Below, one piece after another: positions 1 through 9,371 of a DNA stretch of 64,000 nt. This DNA is from Desulfovibrio intestinalis (GTDB lineage Bacteria; Desulfobacterota; Desulfovibrionia; Desulfovibrionales; Desulfovibrionaceae). The DNA is taken from positions 163,745 to 227,744 of the forward strand of contig NZ_JACHGO010000007.1 of assembly GCF_014202345.1 (NCBI RefSeq). The letters run 5' to 3'. The translations under genes and the position numbers were made by a program. The notes beneath the pieces are model-generated. The model did no database searches. It worked only from the letters and a program-made list of their open reading frames with translations, and was not told the origin of the DNA. Position 1 is the first letter of the stretch, and the number at the start of each line of letters is the position of its first letter.

Positions 1-1186
1 AGGCGAAAGCGGCTATGCCGTTACCGAAGCCACGCCCTTCTACGGCGAAGGCGGCGGTCAGGCAGGCGATACGGGCCTCATGAGCGCCACCTCGGGCGAA
101 GCCAGGGTCATCACCACGCACAAACCTGCCCCGCAGCTGCTTGTGCACGAAATCGAAGTCACCAGAGGCGAAATCCTTCAGGGCAAGGAAGTGCGTCTGG
201 CCGTCGACCCCGATGAACGCAAGGCCACGGCCCGCAACCATACCTGCACACATTTGCTGCACGCAGCCCTGCGCCGTGTGCTGGGCACTCATGTGAAACA
301 GGCTGGTTCACTGGTAGACGGCAGCCGTCTGCGCTTCGACTTTTCACATATCGCAGCCCTGACGCCCGAAGAACTGGCCGCCGTTGAGCGCCAGGTCAAC
401 GCCGCCATCATGGCCGACCTTGAGGTTTCCGCCAAGGAAATGGCTATGGCCGATGCCGTGGCCTCCGGGGCGATGGCGCTCTTTAATGAAAAATATGGTG
501 ACACTGTGCGCGTGCTCACAGTTTCCGGCGGCGAAACGTGCGATCCTGAATCCGTTGAACTGTGCGGGGGAACACATTTGTCCCGCACGGGCGAAGCCGG
601 AGCCTTTCTTATCGTGAGTGAAAGCGGCGTTGCCGCTGGCACCCGCCGCATTGAGGCTGTCACGGGCTGGAACGCTTACGGCCATGCCGTGGAGCAACGC
701 GCTGAACTGGACGGTCTTTCCGCCCTGCTCAAGGCCCGGCCCGGGCAGCTTGCCGAGCGCGTACAGGCCCTGCATGCCGAAGTAAAGAAGCTGCGCAAGG
801 CTTCTGAAAAAGCTTCGGCGGCTCCTGCCTCTGGCGCTGAACTGGCCGCCCGTGCCGAAGAAGTCAACGGCGTGCGCCTCCTGGCCGCCCGGCTGGACAA
901 CGTGCCCGTCAAGGCGCTGCGTGAAGTTATGGACGATGTACGCTCGCGCCTTTCTGAAAATGCGGTGGCATGCCTTGCCACTGTGGAAGAGGGCAAGGTG
1001 GGCATGCTTATTTATGTCTCCAAGGATCTGCACGGCAGATTTACAGCGCCCGCCCTTATCAAGCCTGTGGCTGCGCCCTGCGGCGGCGCTGGCGGCGGCA
1101 GACCCGATCTGGCCCAGGCGGGCGGCGCACAGCCCGAAGGCCTGGATGAGGCCTTTGCCGTACTGAAAAAATGCATCGAACAATAA
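1..1186 (+). CDS. alaS: Alanyl-tRNA synthetase, C-terminal part (5' end outside window)
   Basis: The frame is open from the first bases, so the gene begins upstream; about 394 codons of a protein usually near 870-880 residues are present. The enzyme charges tRNA-Ala and edits mischarged tRNA. The visible part starts at the conserved FYGEGGGQ segment and holds the editing-domain zinc ligands, HxxxH in HTCTHLLH and Cys/His in CGGTHL, followed by the helical linker and the C-terminal DHHA1-type domain ([15 protein letters not shown] near the end). The TAA stop is 10 bp before ahbC, whose AAGGA ribosome site touches the stop, so some ahbC transcription may come from alaS. No frameshift is seen. 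Family assignment is secure; only the missing 5' half limits description. Confidence 0.97.
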   Translation, partial: GESGYAVTEATPFYGEGGGQAGDTGLMSATSGEARVITTHKPAPQLLVHEIEVTRGEILQGKEVRLAVDPDERKATARNHTCTHLLHAALRRVLGTHVKQAGSLVDGSRLRFDFSHIAALTPEELAAVERQVNAAIMADLEVSAKEMAMADAVASGAMALFNEKYGDTVRVLTVSGGETCDPESVELCGGTHLSRTGEAGAFLIVSESGVAAGTRRIEAVTGWNAYGHAVEQRAELDGLSALLKARPGQLAERVQALHAEVKKLRKASEKASAAPASGAELAARAEEVNGVRLLAARLDNVPVKALREVMDDVRSRLSENAVACLATVEEGKVGMLIYVSKDLHGRFTAPALIKPVAAPCGGAGGGRPDLAQAGGAQPEGLDEAFAVLKKCIEQ

Positions 1187-1196
1187 GGATTGTGTA

Positions 1197-2381
1197 ATGA
1201 TTGGCATTTCCAAGTTGTACTGCGGTCAGGTTGAGCCTTCGGACGCGCTGCGTTATGGCCGCGAATCCGGCAAACTGCCTTCGCATCTGCTGCAGTTTTC
1301 CAAGGATAAAAAGCCTGTAGTGGTCTGGAACATGACCCAGCGTTGCAACCTCAAGTGCGTGCATTGCTATGCCCACGCCGTTGAAGTTGACGGTTCAGAC
1401 GACATCAGCACCGTACAGGCCAAGGCCATGATCGATGATCTGGCCGCCTACGGCGCTCCGGTCATGCTTTTCTCCGGCGGCGAACCGCTGGTACGCAAAG
1501 ACCTGGTTGAACTTGCCAGTCACGCCACCTCCAGGGGCATGCGCGCGGTCATTTCCACCAACGGCACCCTCATCACCAAGGAAAAAGCGCGCGAACTCAA
1601 GGCCGTGGGTCTTTCGTATGTAGGCATTTCCCTTGACGGTATGGAAGAGATACACGACAAATTCCGCGCTGTGCCCGGAGCTTTCCGCAAGGCTCTGGAA
1701 GGCATTGCCAACTGCCAGGCCGAGGGCCTCAAGGTGGGGTTGCGTCTTACCATCAACAAGCGCAATGCTGGCGAAATTCCCGGCATTTTCCGCCTGCTCA
1801 AGGATATGGAAATCCCCCGCGCCTGTTTTTACCACCTTGTTTACTCTGGCCGCGGTTCAGAGCTTATCAAGGAAGACCTGGACCACGCGGAAACCCGTCA
1901 GGTGCTGGATCTCATCATGGATGAAACCCGTGCCCTGTTCGACGCTGGCAAGGGTAAGGAAATTCTCACGGTTGATAACCACGCCGACGGCCCCTATGTG
2001 TGGATGCGCCTCAAGCGTGAAGATCCCAAGCGTGCAGAAGAAGTTTTTGAACTGCTTCAGTACAATGAAGGCAACAGCTCCGGCCGGGGCATAGGCTGTA
2101 TTTCCTGGGACGGAAAGGTTCACGCAGACCAGTTCTGGCGTAACCACGTGCTCGGCAACGTGCTTGAGCGTCCGTTCTCGCAGATATGGGACGACCCCTC
2201 CATCGAACTGCTGCACAAGCTCAAAGACAAAAAAGCCCACGTCACGGGCCGCTGCGCCAAGTGCCAGTTCCTGAACATCTGTGGCGGCAACTTCCGCGCC
2301 CGCGCCGAAGCCTATTACGACGACATCTGGGCCCCGGACCCGGCCTGTTACCTGACCGACGAAGAAATCGGCATCAAGTAA
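1197..2381 (+). CDS. ahbC: Radical SAM 12,18-didecarboxysiroheme deacetylase AhbC
   Basis: Radical SAM protein of 394 residues. In the siroheme-dependent heme pathway AhbC removes the two acetate side chains of 12,18-didecarboxysiroheme to give Fe-coproporphyrin III. The radical SAM cluster motif CNLKCVHC lies at residues 50-57 (Cys50, 54, 57), followed by FSGGEP and a SPASM-like C-terminal cysteine set (GIGC, then GRCAKCQFLNICGG). The N-terminus MIGISKLYCG..EPSDALRYG is what I recall as typical for AhbC rather than NirJ or AhbD. The start ATG is preceded by AAGGA. Next in line are hemB and ahbD, which supports the pathway role. AhbC versus AhbD was assigned from memory of family signatures and the other radical SAM gene fits AhbD better. 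Confidence 0.88.
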   Translation: MIGISKLYCGQVEPSDALRYGRESGKLPSHLLQFSKDKKPVVVWNMTQRCNLKCVHCYAHAVEVDGSDDISTVQAKAMIDDLAAYGAPVMLFSGGEPLVRKDLVELASHATSRGMRAVISTNGTLITKEKARELKAVGLSYVGISLDGMEEIHDKFRAVPGAFRKALEGIANCQAEGLKVGLRLTINKRNAGEIPGIFRLLKDMEIPRACFYHLVYSGRGSELIKEDLDHAETRQVLDLIMDETRALFDAGKGKEILTVDNHADGPYVWMRLKREDPKRAEEVFELLQYNEGNSSGRGIGCISWDGKVHADQFWRNHVLGNVLERPFSQIWDDPSIELLHKLKDKKAHVTGRCAKCQFLNICGGNFRARAEAYYDDIWAPDPACYLTDEEIGIK

Positions 2382-2705
2382 TATAACGCGGCTTTATTCC
2401 GCTGACCGTATGGAACTTCGCGGCGCGCCCCGGTTACGTAGACGCCTACGCTCCGTTCAGGCGCGCCGCCTGTTTCTTTATCAACAAAAATCCAGTCCGC
2501 ATACAGGCTGAAACGTGCTGTACAGGCTCGGCGGCAGCGGCAGAACAACCCGCACAAAGCCCCTTACTCTTATATAGTGAACGGTCTGTCCGCCAGCGTA
2601 GCCACGCATGCCTTTTACTAAAAAATACGACGCGCACGTCAACGCCGCGCCGCAGCATATCCCTACAGGCTGGCACAATAAAGGCCAGCACAAAGGACAA
2701 TAGCC
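2382..2705. other. Gene-free spacer between ahbC and hemB
   Basis: I see no credible coding frame, no strong hairpin and no clear promoter in these 324 bases. The hemB ribosome site AAAGGAC lies at the right end. The length of the gap suggests hemB-ahbD may have their own promoter here, but none could be picked out with confidence. Confidence 0.4.
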
Positions 2706-3692
2706 ATGACATCATTCCATCGCGGCCGCCGTTTACGTGCCACCCCCGAAATTCGCACCATAATGCGCGAAACCGCGCCCTTGCTTGTGGAAGATCTTAT
2801 TCAGCCCTACTTTGTGGTTGAAACCGAAGACCAGAGTTTTCGCAAAGAAATCAGCTCTATGCCAGGGCAGGCCCAGCTGAGCCTCGGCCAGTTGGAAAAA
2901 CAGGTGGAAAAGGCCGTGGACACGGGCCTGAAGTCCGTGATCCTCTTTGCCATCCCTGCACATAAGGACGACAAGGCTTCGGGCGCATATGACGCCAATG
3001 GCATCGTGCAACAGGCGGTGCGCCTGTTAAAAAAACGCTGGCCCAAGCTGTTTGTCATGACCGACGTATGTCTGTGTGAATACATGAGCCACGGGCACTG
3101 CGGCATACTCTCGCCCGAAGGCGTGGTGCGCAACGACGCCACCCTGCCCCTGCTGGCAAAAACTGCGGTAAGCCACGCCGAAGCTGGCGCAGATATGGTT
3201 GCCCCCTCGGACATGATGGACGGCCGTGTGGCTGCCATCCGTCAGGCGTTGGACGAAAACGGCCTGACGCAGGTTCCGCTTATGTCCTACTCTGTCAAAT
3301 ACGCTTCGGCCTATTACGGTCCATTTCGCGAAGCTGCAGAAAACGCCCCGGCCTGCGGCGACCGCAAGTCGTACCAGATGGATCCCGGCAATGCCCGCGA
3401 AGCCCTGCTCGAAGCCTATGCTGACCTTGAGGAAGGCGCAGACGCCCTTATCGTCAAACCTGCTGGCCCGTTTGCCGACATTATCCGCCTTGTGCGGGAC
3501 CATGTGGATGTGCCCCTGTGCGCCTATCAGGTCAGCGGCGAATATTCGATGATACGCGCTGCAGGCCTCAACGGATGGGTGGACGAGCAGGCGGTCATGC
3601 TTGAATCCCTTATGGGACTCAAGCGCGCTGGCGCAGACACCATCATCACCTACTTTACCGAAACCCTGCTGGCGCAAAAGCTGGCAAGGTAA
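2706..3692 (+). CDS. hemB: Delta-aminolevulinic acid dehydratase (porphobilinogen synthase)
   Basis: Full-length HemB, 328 residues. It condenses two 5-aminolevulinates to porphobilinogen in the cytoplasm, the first common step of tetrapyrrole synthesis. The two Schiff-base lysines are visible: Lys198 in YSVKYASAYYGPF and Lys251 in LIVKPAGPF. The metal site is the cysteine type, with Cys122, Cys124 and Cys132 in VCLCEYMSHGHCG, so a zinc enzyme is expected. The start ATG is preceded by AAAGGAC at good spacing. It is followed 11 bp later by ahbD. Sitting between ahbC and ahbD it ties the early and late parts of heme synthesis into one locus. Confidence 0.98.
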   Translation: MTSFHRGRRLRATPEIRTIMRETAPLLVEDLIQPYFVVETEDQSFRKEISSMPGQAQLSLGQLEKQVEKAVDTGLKSVILFAIPAHKDDKASGAYDANGIVQQAVRLLKKRWPKLFVMTDVCLCEYMSHGHCGILSPEGVVRNDATLPLLAKTAVSHAEAGADMVAPSDMMDGRVAAIRQALDENGLTQVPLMSYSVKYASAYYGPFREAAENAPACGDRKSYQMDPGNAREALLEAYADLEEGADALIVKPAGPFADIIRLVRDHVDVPLCAYQVSGEYSMIRAAGLNGWVDEQAVMLESLMGLKRAGADTIITYFTETLLAQKLAR

Positions 3693-3703
3693 GGCTGAAA
3701 ATA

Positions 3704-4948
3704 ATGAGCAACCATTCGCACCACGCCGGGGGGCACCCCGGCGGTATGCCTGGCAGCGCGGGCAACCCCATCAGCGGCCACCCCGGCCAGGCCTCTGAGC
3801 ACCCGGCAGGGCATCCGGGCGGTCACCCCGGTGGACAGGCTGGCATTAACGCCCCCATGCGCACTCTTGAAGACGGCAGCCCGGCCTGCCGCCTCATTGC
3901 CTGGGAAGTTACGCGCTCCTGCAACCTCGCCTGTAAGCACTGCCGTGCCGAAGCTCACCCGGAACCCTACCCCGGCGAGCTTTCCACGGCAGAAGCCAAG
4001 GCCCTTATCGACACATTCCCGCAGGTGGGCAATCCCATCATCATCTTTACGGGCGGCGACCCAATGATGCGGGCCGACGTCTACGAGCTGGTGGCCTATG
4101 CCCACAGCAAGGGGCTGCCCTGTGCCTTTTCGCCCAACGGCACCCTTATCACGCCTGAAACCGCGCAGAAGATCAAGGAAGCTGGCGTCAACCGCTGCTC
4201 CATCTCCATCGACGGTGCAGACGCGGCCAGCCACGACAGCTTCCGCGGTGTGCCCGGCGCTTTTGAAGCCTCCATGCGCGGTATTGAATACCTCAAGGCC
4301 GCAGGTGTGCCCTTTCAGATCAACACCACGGTCACACGCAACAACCTCACAAGTTTCAAAAAAATATTCGAGCTGTGCGAGCGCATCGGCGCGGCAGCCT
4401 GGCACATTTTTCTGCTGGTGCCTATGGGCCGCGCCGCAGGCCTTGCCGATCAGGTCATCACTGCTGAAGAATACGAAGAAGTGCTGCACTGGTTGTACGA
4501 CTTTCGCAAAACCACCAAGATGCACCTCAAAGCTACCTGCGCACCGCACTACTACCGTATCATGCGCCAGCGGGCCAAGGAAGAAGGCATCAGCGTCACG
4601 CCCGACAATTTCGGTATGGACGCCGTCACTCGCGGCTGTCTGGGCGGCATAGGCTTTTGCTTTATCAGTCATGTGGGGCAGGTGCAGCCCTGCGGCTATC
4701 TTGAGCTGAACTGCGGCAACGTGCGCGAAACGCCTTTTCCCCAGATATGGCGTGAGAGCAAGTACTTTTTGCAGTTCCGCGATCAGTCCTGCTATACTGG
4801 CAAGTGCGGCGAGTGCGAATACCACAAGGTTTGTGGCGGCTGCCGTGCCCGTGCCGACAGCATGGACGGCGATCATATGGGTGAAGAGCCGTTGTGTACC
4901 TATATTCCCGCCAAAACGCGTAAAAGAAATGCAGAGGGCAAGGCTTAG
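3704..4948 (+). CDS. ahbD: Radical SAM heme b synthase AhbD with His/Gly-rich N-terminus
   Basis: Radical SAM/SPASM-like protein of 414 residues. AhbD converts Fe-coproporphyrin III to heme b by oxidative decarboxylation of two propionates. The cluster motif is CNLACKHC at residues 73-80 within AWEVTRSC, followed by FTGGDPMM; a second cysteine group lies at the C-terminus (CLGG, QPCGY, LNCGN, GKCGECEYHKVCGGC). The first 50 residues are an extension of HPGG repeats with 8 histidines in 45 residues, probably flexible and able to bind metal. It begins 11 bp after hemB, so it is read from the same transcript. No damage is seen. Sequence around the first cluster is what I recall for AhbD. Confidence 0.9.
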   Translation: MSNHSHHAGGHPGGMPGSAGNPISGHPGQASEHPAGHPGGHPGGQAGINAPMRTLEDGSPACRLIAWEVTRSCNLACKHCRAEAHPEPYPGELSTAEAKALIDTFPQVGNPIIIFTGGDPMMRADVYELVAYAHSKGLPCAFSPNGTLITPETAQKIKEAGVNRCSISIDGADAASHDSFRGVPGAFEASMRGIEYLKAAGVPFQINTTVTRNNLTSFKKIFELCERIGAAAWHIFLLVPMGRAAGLADQVITAEEYEEVLHWLYDFRKTTKMHLKATCAPHYYRIMRQRAKEEGISVTPDNFGMDAVTRGCLGGIGFCFISHVGQVQPCGYLELNCGNVRETPFPQIWRESKYFLQFRDQSCYTGKCGECEYHKVCGGCRARADSMDGDHMGEEPLCTYIPAKTRKRNAEGKA

Positions 4949-5277
4949 GAAACTGTGAGTGCCTCCGCAGCGGCCCTGCCCGCCACCAAAGCCACAAGGC
5001 TGGCTGGACGCAGACGCCATGCAGGGGCCGCGTTTGAACGCCCTAGTGCATCTGCCAGCTAGAGCATTTTAGCTTTAATAAGGGTTAAATGCTCTGGCGC
5101 GGCACAAGAGCGCAGCCGCCGCAACGCGGCATGGGTTCTGCCGGAAATCGCTTTTTCCGGCAGAATGGCAATTTTGAAGTGCAATACATTTCAGAATTAA
5201 TCTGCTCCAGGTGCGGCAGCAAAGGCACTGCGCCGCCAATCCATTTCAAAGCGTAACTGCTCAGATAAGGAAACGTC
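4949..5277. other. Spacer between ahbD and ahbA, mostly an intergenic repeat copy
   Basis: There is no coding frame that can be supported. Positions 5060-5215 are a copy of the dispersed multi-hairpin repeat described separately. The ahbA ribosome site AAGGAAACGTC lies just before position 5278. Confidence 0.5.
5060..5215 (-). repeat. Dispersed intergenic multi-hairpin repeat, copy A
   Basis: Read on the minus strand the order is GAGCAGATTAA, a TTTGAAAT/ATTTCAAA-type arm pair, CATTCTGCCGG...CCGGCAGAA, GCGTTGCGGC, and an AGAGCATTT...AAATGCTCT arm pair. The same order recurs at 8751-8850, 49367-49513 and 63056-63187. Boundaries are by eye. Confidence 0.6.
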
Positions 5278-5790
5278 ATGACCACGCAAGCCCACACCAC
5301 AACGCCAGTGGATACCCGACAGGATTCGGCCCAGATGGACAGCCTGGACAGACAATTGCTTGATATCATCCAGACGGGCTTTCCCCTGTGCCCCCGGCCC
5401 TACGCCGAACTTGGGCAGCGCCTGGGTATTGAAGAACAGGAAGCCCTGGACAGGGTGCGCAGCCTCAAGGCCCGCAAGATTATCCGTCGGCTTGGCGCAA
5501 ATTTTCAGTCGGCCAAACTTGGTTTCGTGTCCACGCTGTGTGCCGCCAAGGTGCCGCAAGATAAAATGGAAAGCTTTGTGGCCGAAGTGAACAGCAAACC
5601 CGGCGTGACTCACAACTATCTGCGCGAGCACGACTACAACATCTGGTTTACTCTTATCAGCCCCTCGGCTGAAGAAACCCAGGCTACTCTGGACGGCATA
5701 AGCGCGCAGTCAGGCATACCCATTCTCAACCTGCCCGCCACCAAACTTTTCAAAATCCGTGTGGACTTCCGCATGGACGGCGGCGACTAG
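5278..5790 (+). CDS. ahbA: Siroheme decarboxylase, alpha-type subunit (Lrp/AsnC-like AhbA)
   Basis: Protein of 170 residues with an Lrp/AsnC-type winged helix at about 20-75 (LDRQLLDIIQ...IIRRLGANFQ) and a C-terminal ferredoxin-like domain carrying GVTHNYLREHDYNIWFTL and NLPATKLFKIRVDF. AhbA and AhbB together decarboxylate siroheme to 12,18-didecarboxysiroheme, the substrate of AhbC. The NYLREHDYN form points to the alpha subunit. The N-terminal 19 residues are a Thr/Gln-rich extension. It follows ahbD after 329 bp that include a repeat. The beta subunit AhbB is not in the window. An amino-acid-responsive Lrp regulator is the alternative, made unlikely by context and motifs. Confidence 0.82.
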   Translation: MTTQAHTTTPVDTRQDSAQMDSLDRQLLDIIQTGFPLCPRPYAELGQRLGIEEQEALDRVRSLKARKIIRRLGANFQSAKLGFVSTLCAAKVPQDKMESFVAEVNSKPGVTHNYLREHDYNIWFTLISPSAEETQATLDGISAQSGIPILNLPATKLFKIRVDFRMDGGD

Positions 5791-5813
5791 AATACGCGGC
5801 CTTTAAACAATTT

Positions 5814-5849
5814 TGTGGGGTGGCCCTTTTGCAAAAGGGCCACCCCACA
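5814..5849 (+). terminator. Perfect 36-nt palindrome after ahbA
   Basis: TGTGGGGTGGCCCTTTT is followed directly by its exact reverse complement, making an 18-bp perfect palindrome 24 bp after the ahbA stop. It lacks a clean T-run on the plus strand (CCTTTGCCCC follows), so termination would rest mainly on the strong stem. Confidence 0.6.
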
Positions 5850-6013
5850 CCTTTGCCCCTACCGTCTAAAATCTCCATTCTTCTTTTACTGCGTCACAAA
5901 GAATCTCCTGACCTGAAACAGAAGGCCCAAGCTTGCATCTGCAAGGTGTAACGCTGTTTCGCAGTTGATCTGCCTGTCCGTCCCATCGCAGAATCTTTTC
6001 CCTTTTCGAAGAT

Positions 6014-6056
6014 AAAAATCGGTCTTTTGGATTTTTTTTCCATAAGACCGATTTTT
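6014..6056. terminator. Hairpin with A/T flanks in the ahbA-chemoreceptor gap
   Basis: AAAAATCGGTCTT pairs with AAGACCGATTTTT across a 17-nt T-rich loop. A- and T-runs on both sides suit a terminator in either direction. No gene directly adjoins it, so it is either a second ahbA terminator or the end of an unseen short transcript. Apart from the two hairpins and the promoter at 6385, the 5791-6443 gap shows no gene I can support. Confidence 0.5.
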
Positions 6057-6384
6057 TATTTCTTCTCCAATGACATTTTTGTCACGCATTTTCGCTTTCA
6101 GCGTCAGCATAACGCCCTCTCAAGCATGTATTTTACGGGCTTTGAGCCGAACCGCAGGGGGTATTTCAGATGCAAAAAGCAAAACATGACCAGAACCATG
6201 TGCCCTAAGCTATACCAGTTAATAAACATCCTCTCCTATATAATACCAGCATGTATTAGCAAATATTAAAATAAACATGACAGCCATGTCGCAGCCTGTA
6301 CAACATTGTCGTGACAGCTTTGTCACTTCTCAATGCGGTATATTTCTGCTTTATCTATTTACTCTAGTCACCAGATTACATCCG

Positions 6385-6412
6385 TAAAATAGCTCGCAAC
6401 GTATGCCAATAT
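6385..6412 (+). promoter_or_regulatory. Sigma-28-like promoter upstream of chemoreceptor gene
   Basis: TAAA, 16 nt, then GCCAATAT resembles the flagellar sigma consensus TAAA-N15-GCCGATAA with one extra base of spacing and mismatches in the -10. It lies 31 bp before the chemoreceptor ATG. A much better match is found at 16420. Confidence 0.4.
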
Positions 6413-6443
6413 AGATTCTATATTTAAGGAGAGCACCCCGGCC

Positions 6444-8597
6444 ATGAATATTTCAGTCCGCTACAAAACGCTTCTACTTATTGGAACAACGATAATTGTT
6501 GCTTTTGGGGGCTTTGCCCTGCTGCTGCGCAATATGAATGTTATGGAAGACCGCTACATTGCCCAGACCAAAGCCACTGTGGAGCAGCGTATCAACGCTG
6601 AAACGCAAAAAATTAACACCTATATGACCGTCACCCAGGATACGGTAGCCGGAATAGCCACCGCAGGTGAAAACCTGCTGCTGGTGCACCAGAATACGGG
6701 CATGAATATTGAGGAAGAAGCCAAGGCCTATCTTTTGAGCACCCTTGCACGCTACCCCAAGGCTGTGGGCTGCGGCCTGTGGTATGAGCCGGATCTTTTC
6801 TCCGACAATATCAAATTTTTCGGCCCCTACGCCCGTTGGGACAAGGGCAAGCTTGTGATGAGTATGGAGTACGCCACACCAGAGTATAACTATGTGAGCA
6901 AACCGTGGTATACGCAGGCCCTGCCCCAGCATTGGGACAGGAAGCAACGGCTTCCGCAAACGGTATACTGGTCAGCGCCGTATCTGGACGATTCCATCGA
7001 CACGCTTCTTATCACTGTCAGCGGCATCATGTACGGAAAAGACGGGCGCATCATCGGCATATCGTCTCTTGGCGTAAGTATGGAATACCTGCGCGAGGTC
7101 GTGGGCAGTATTCACATCACGCCTTCATCATCCGCTTTTGCGGTTGATACGCGCAGCAAACTTATTACGGCTTTTCCCGCAGACAAGGCCGTGCTGCTGC
7201 AACCCGTGGACAAACTGCCCTTCAAGGATGCCGCTGCCATACTGAATGCTGTCAAACCTGAAGGCCAGACGCAATTTTCCACAACAGTAGATGGCAAACC
7301 AACCACTATTTTTTATAGCGTGTCTCCTACGGGTATGGGCCTTGGCATTGCTGTGCCCGATGCGGAGCTTTACGCCGAAGCCCGAAGCCTGGCCCAGTCC
7401 AACCAGAACACAACGCTGATGGCCGCCGGAACACTTTTGGCTCTGTTCTGCATTATCTTTCTTATGCTGAACAAAATCATCATCAAGCCCATTTTGTCCT
7501 TGTCGGCCTTTTCGCGCTCTGTGGCCGACGGCAAACTGGATACCCCCGTATCCAACAACTACAAGAGCGAATTTGCCGTGTTGCGCAATGCGATGGCCGC
7601 CATGCTGGACAGCATGAAGGAAAAAATGCGCGAGGCAGACCACCGCACAGAAGAGGCACGCATCAGCGCACGAAATGCCGAATCAGCCCAGCAAGCGGCG
7701 GAAGAAGCCACCATTCAGGCCCAAAAGGCCCGCAGCGAAGGCATGCGCCAGGCCGCAGGCAGCCTGCGTTCAGTGGTGGCCGTGGTCGATACGGTTTCCG
7801 ATGAACTTTCAAACAAGGTAAGCGTGTCCAGACAGGGAGCAGAAGCCCAATCCCAACGCGCTATGGAAACCGCCACCGCAATGGAAGAGCTGAGCGCCGC
7901 AGTGCTGGAAATTTCTAACAACACCGGAACCGCTGCGCATTTGTCGGAAGAATCGCGCGCCGCCGCAGAACAGGGTGCGGAACAGGTTTCCAGCATTTTG
8001 CGTGATATGGATACTGTTCACAAAGACTTCCAGTTCGCCTATGGGGCTGTGGATGATCTGAGCAGCAAGGCCCACGCCATCGGAGCCATTGCCCAAACCA
8101 TTGAAGATATTGCTGACCAGACCAACCTGCTGGCACTCAATGCCGCCATTGAGGCTGCCCGCGCGGGCGACGCCGGGCGCGGTTTTGCCGTGGTGGCCGA
8201 CGAGGTTCGCAAGTTGGCGGAAAACACAATGGCCGCCACCAAGGAAGTGGGACAATCCATTACCGGTATTCAGCAGGCAGCCGGGGGAACGCTGACCAGC
8301 ATGGACCGCACCAAAGAATTGCTGGGGCGGGCCATGAATGATGTGCAGGGGGCAGAGGGCATGCTGCGCCACATTGCCGCCCTGGTCATGCAGTCCTCTG
8401 ACCAGATCCGCACCATAGCTACCGCAGCGGAGCAACAGTCTGCGGCAACTGAAGAGGTCAATGTTTCCATTGCTGGCATCAGCCAAATTTCTGAAGAAAC
8501 AACCGCCGCCATGCAGGAAGCCGCCCGTGCGGTTGAGGCCCTGGGCAAGCAGACCACGGCCCTTAAAAATCTGATGGCCGAGCTTGAAAAGGGATAA
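6444..8597 (+). CDS. Methyl-accepting chemotaxis protein with periplasmic dCache sensor
   Basis: Chemoreceptor of 717 residues. Order: membrane segment at about 10-30 ([19 protein letters not shown]), periplasmic double-Cache sensor to about 325 ([11 protein letters not shown], then [10 protein letters not shown] and [10 protein letters not shown]), second membrane segment at about 327-347, HAMP to about 400, then the cytoplasmic signalling coiled coil. The highly conserved hairpin tip [20 protein letters not shown] lies near residue 556. It should pass ligand binding to CheA/CheW. The ligand cannot be read from sequence; the YxxxKPWY segment resembles the amino-acid-binding dCache motif but has Lys where Arg is usual. 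The start has AAGGAGAGCACC upstream. It is a single gene with long gaps on both sides. Confidence 0.93.
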   Translation: MNISVRYKTLLLIGTTIIVAFGGFALLLRNMNVMEDRYIAQTKATVEQRINAETQKINTYMTVTQDTVAGIATAGENLLLVHQNTGMNIEEEAKAYLLSTLARYPKAVGCGLWYEPDLFSDNIKFFGPYARWDKGKLVMSMEYATPEYNYVSKPWYTQALPQHWDRKQRLPQTVYWSAPYLDDSIDTLLITVSGIMYGKDGRIIGISSLGVSMEYLREVVGSIHITPSSSAFAVDTRSKLITAFPADKAVLLQPVDKLPFKDAAAILNAVKPEGQTQFSTTVDGKPTTIFYSVSPTGMGLGIAVPDAELYAEARSLAQSNQNTTLMAAGTLLALFCIIFLMLNKIIIKPILSLSAFSRSVADGKLDTPVSNNYKSEFAVLRNAMAAMLDSMKEKMREADHRTEEARISARNAESAQQAAEEATIQAQKARSEGMRQAAGSLRSVVAVVDTVSDELSNKVSVSRQGAEAQSQRAMETATAMEELSAAVLEISNNTGTAAHLSEESRAAAEQGAEQVSSILRDMDTVHKDFQFAYGAVDDLSSKAHAIGAIAQTIEDIADQTNLLALNAAIEAARAGDAGRGFAVVADEVRKLAENTMAATKEVGQSITGIQQAAGGTLTSMDRTKELLGRAMNDVQGAEGMLRHIAALVMQSSDQIRTIATAAEQQSAATEEVNVSIAGISQISEETTAAMQEAARAVEALGKQTTALKNLMAELEKG

Positions 8598-9371
8598 GGC
8601 CACCCAGACAGTGCCATCACGAAATGAATTTTCTTGCTATATCAGCAAAACCGAACCGCCTTCCTGCGTAAGCTTTAATGATACACGCCCATAGCACAAG
8701 GGACGTTCAACGCAGAGATAGCCGGAAGGGCGTTCGTGACGGCACTGTCCAGAGCAGAGTATTTTGAAATATGATGCATGCAACGTTGTCATTCTGCCCC
8801 AAACACAACCTTGGGCAGAATCACGCCGTGTTGCGGCGCGCTGGCCTCTCCTGCCCTTTCGCGCAATGTGAGAGCAGGTAACAGCGTAAAAAGATTAACA
8901 GCGCTGAAAAACTGACAGTCCGGTATAAGCGCCACGAAAATTCCGGGCTATCCTTGGCGGGTAAGCGTGCGGCGGCCGCGCGTTTTCTGCGCTTTGTGTG
9001 GCGAGGGTGAATGCATTCATATGCCGCACAAACTATTGCCATGCCGGGTCAACTTTAGTACATCAGCATGAGCGGCACTGTTTAGTAATTATCTATACAA
9101 AATCCAGAACTGGTCCATCTGCATGCGTCCGTAAAAAACGGGCTTTTGGATGGGCCAAAATAGAAAAACGGGCAATCCCCTAGCACGCCCGCAAAGCCAC
9201 CCCTGCGCTTCGCCGCCCCGCGCCGGAAAAAATGCTTTTCAACAGTTAATGAGTAAGATATCCCCGGCATCAGGTATGTTCTTCACGTAATATTCAACGG
9301 GGTCAGGGCCAATCTCGCCTTGTTCCGTTCACCTGAATGTCCGCCAATGCGCTACAGCCCAAGGATTGCCC
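8598..9371. other. 774-base gap without a supported gene
   Basis: Positions 8751-8850 are a copy of the dispersed multi-hairpin repeat. The rest has no coding frame with a ribosome site and no clear promoter, although the carboxypeptidase promoter should lie toward the right end. Confidence 0.4.
8751..8850 (+). repeat. Dispersed intergenic multi-hairpin repeat, copy B
   Basis: Reads AGAGCAGAGTATTTTGAAAT, then GTCATTCTGCCC...GGGCAGAATCACGCCG and TGTTGCGGCGCGC, in the same order as the reverse complement of copy A and as copy E. The CATTCTGCC/GGCAGAAT pair forms a stem. Confidence 0.6.

Noticed and set aside
5886..6269. Two short frames in the ahbA-chemoreceptor gap
   Set aside because: No ribosome site; both run across the hairpin at 6014-6056.
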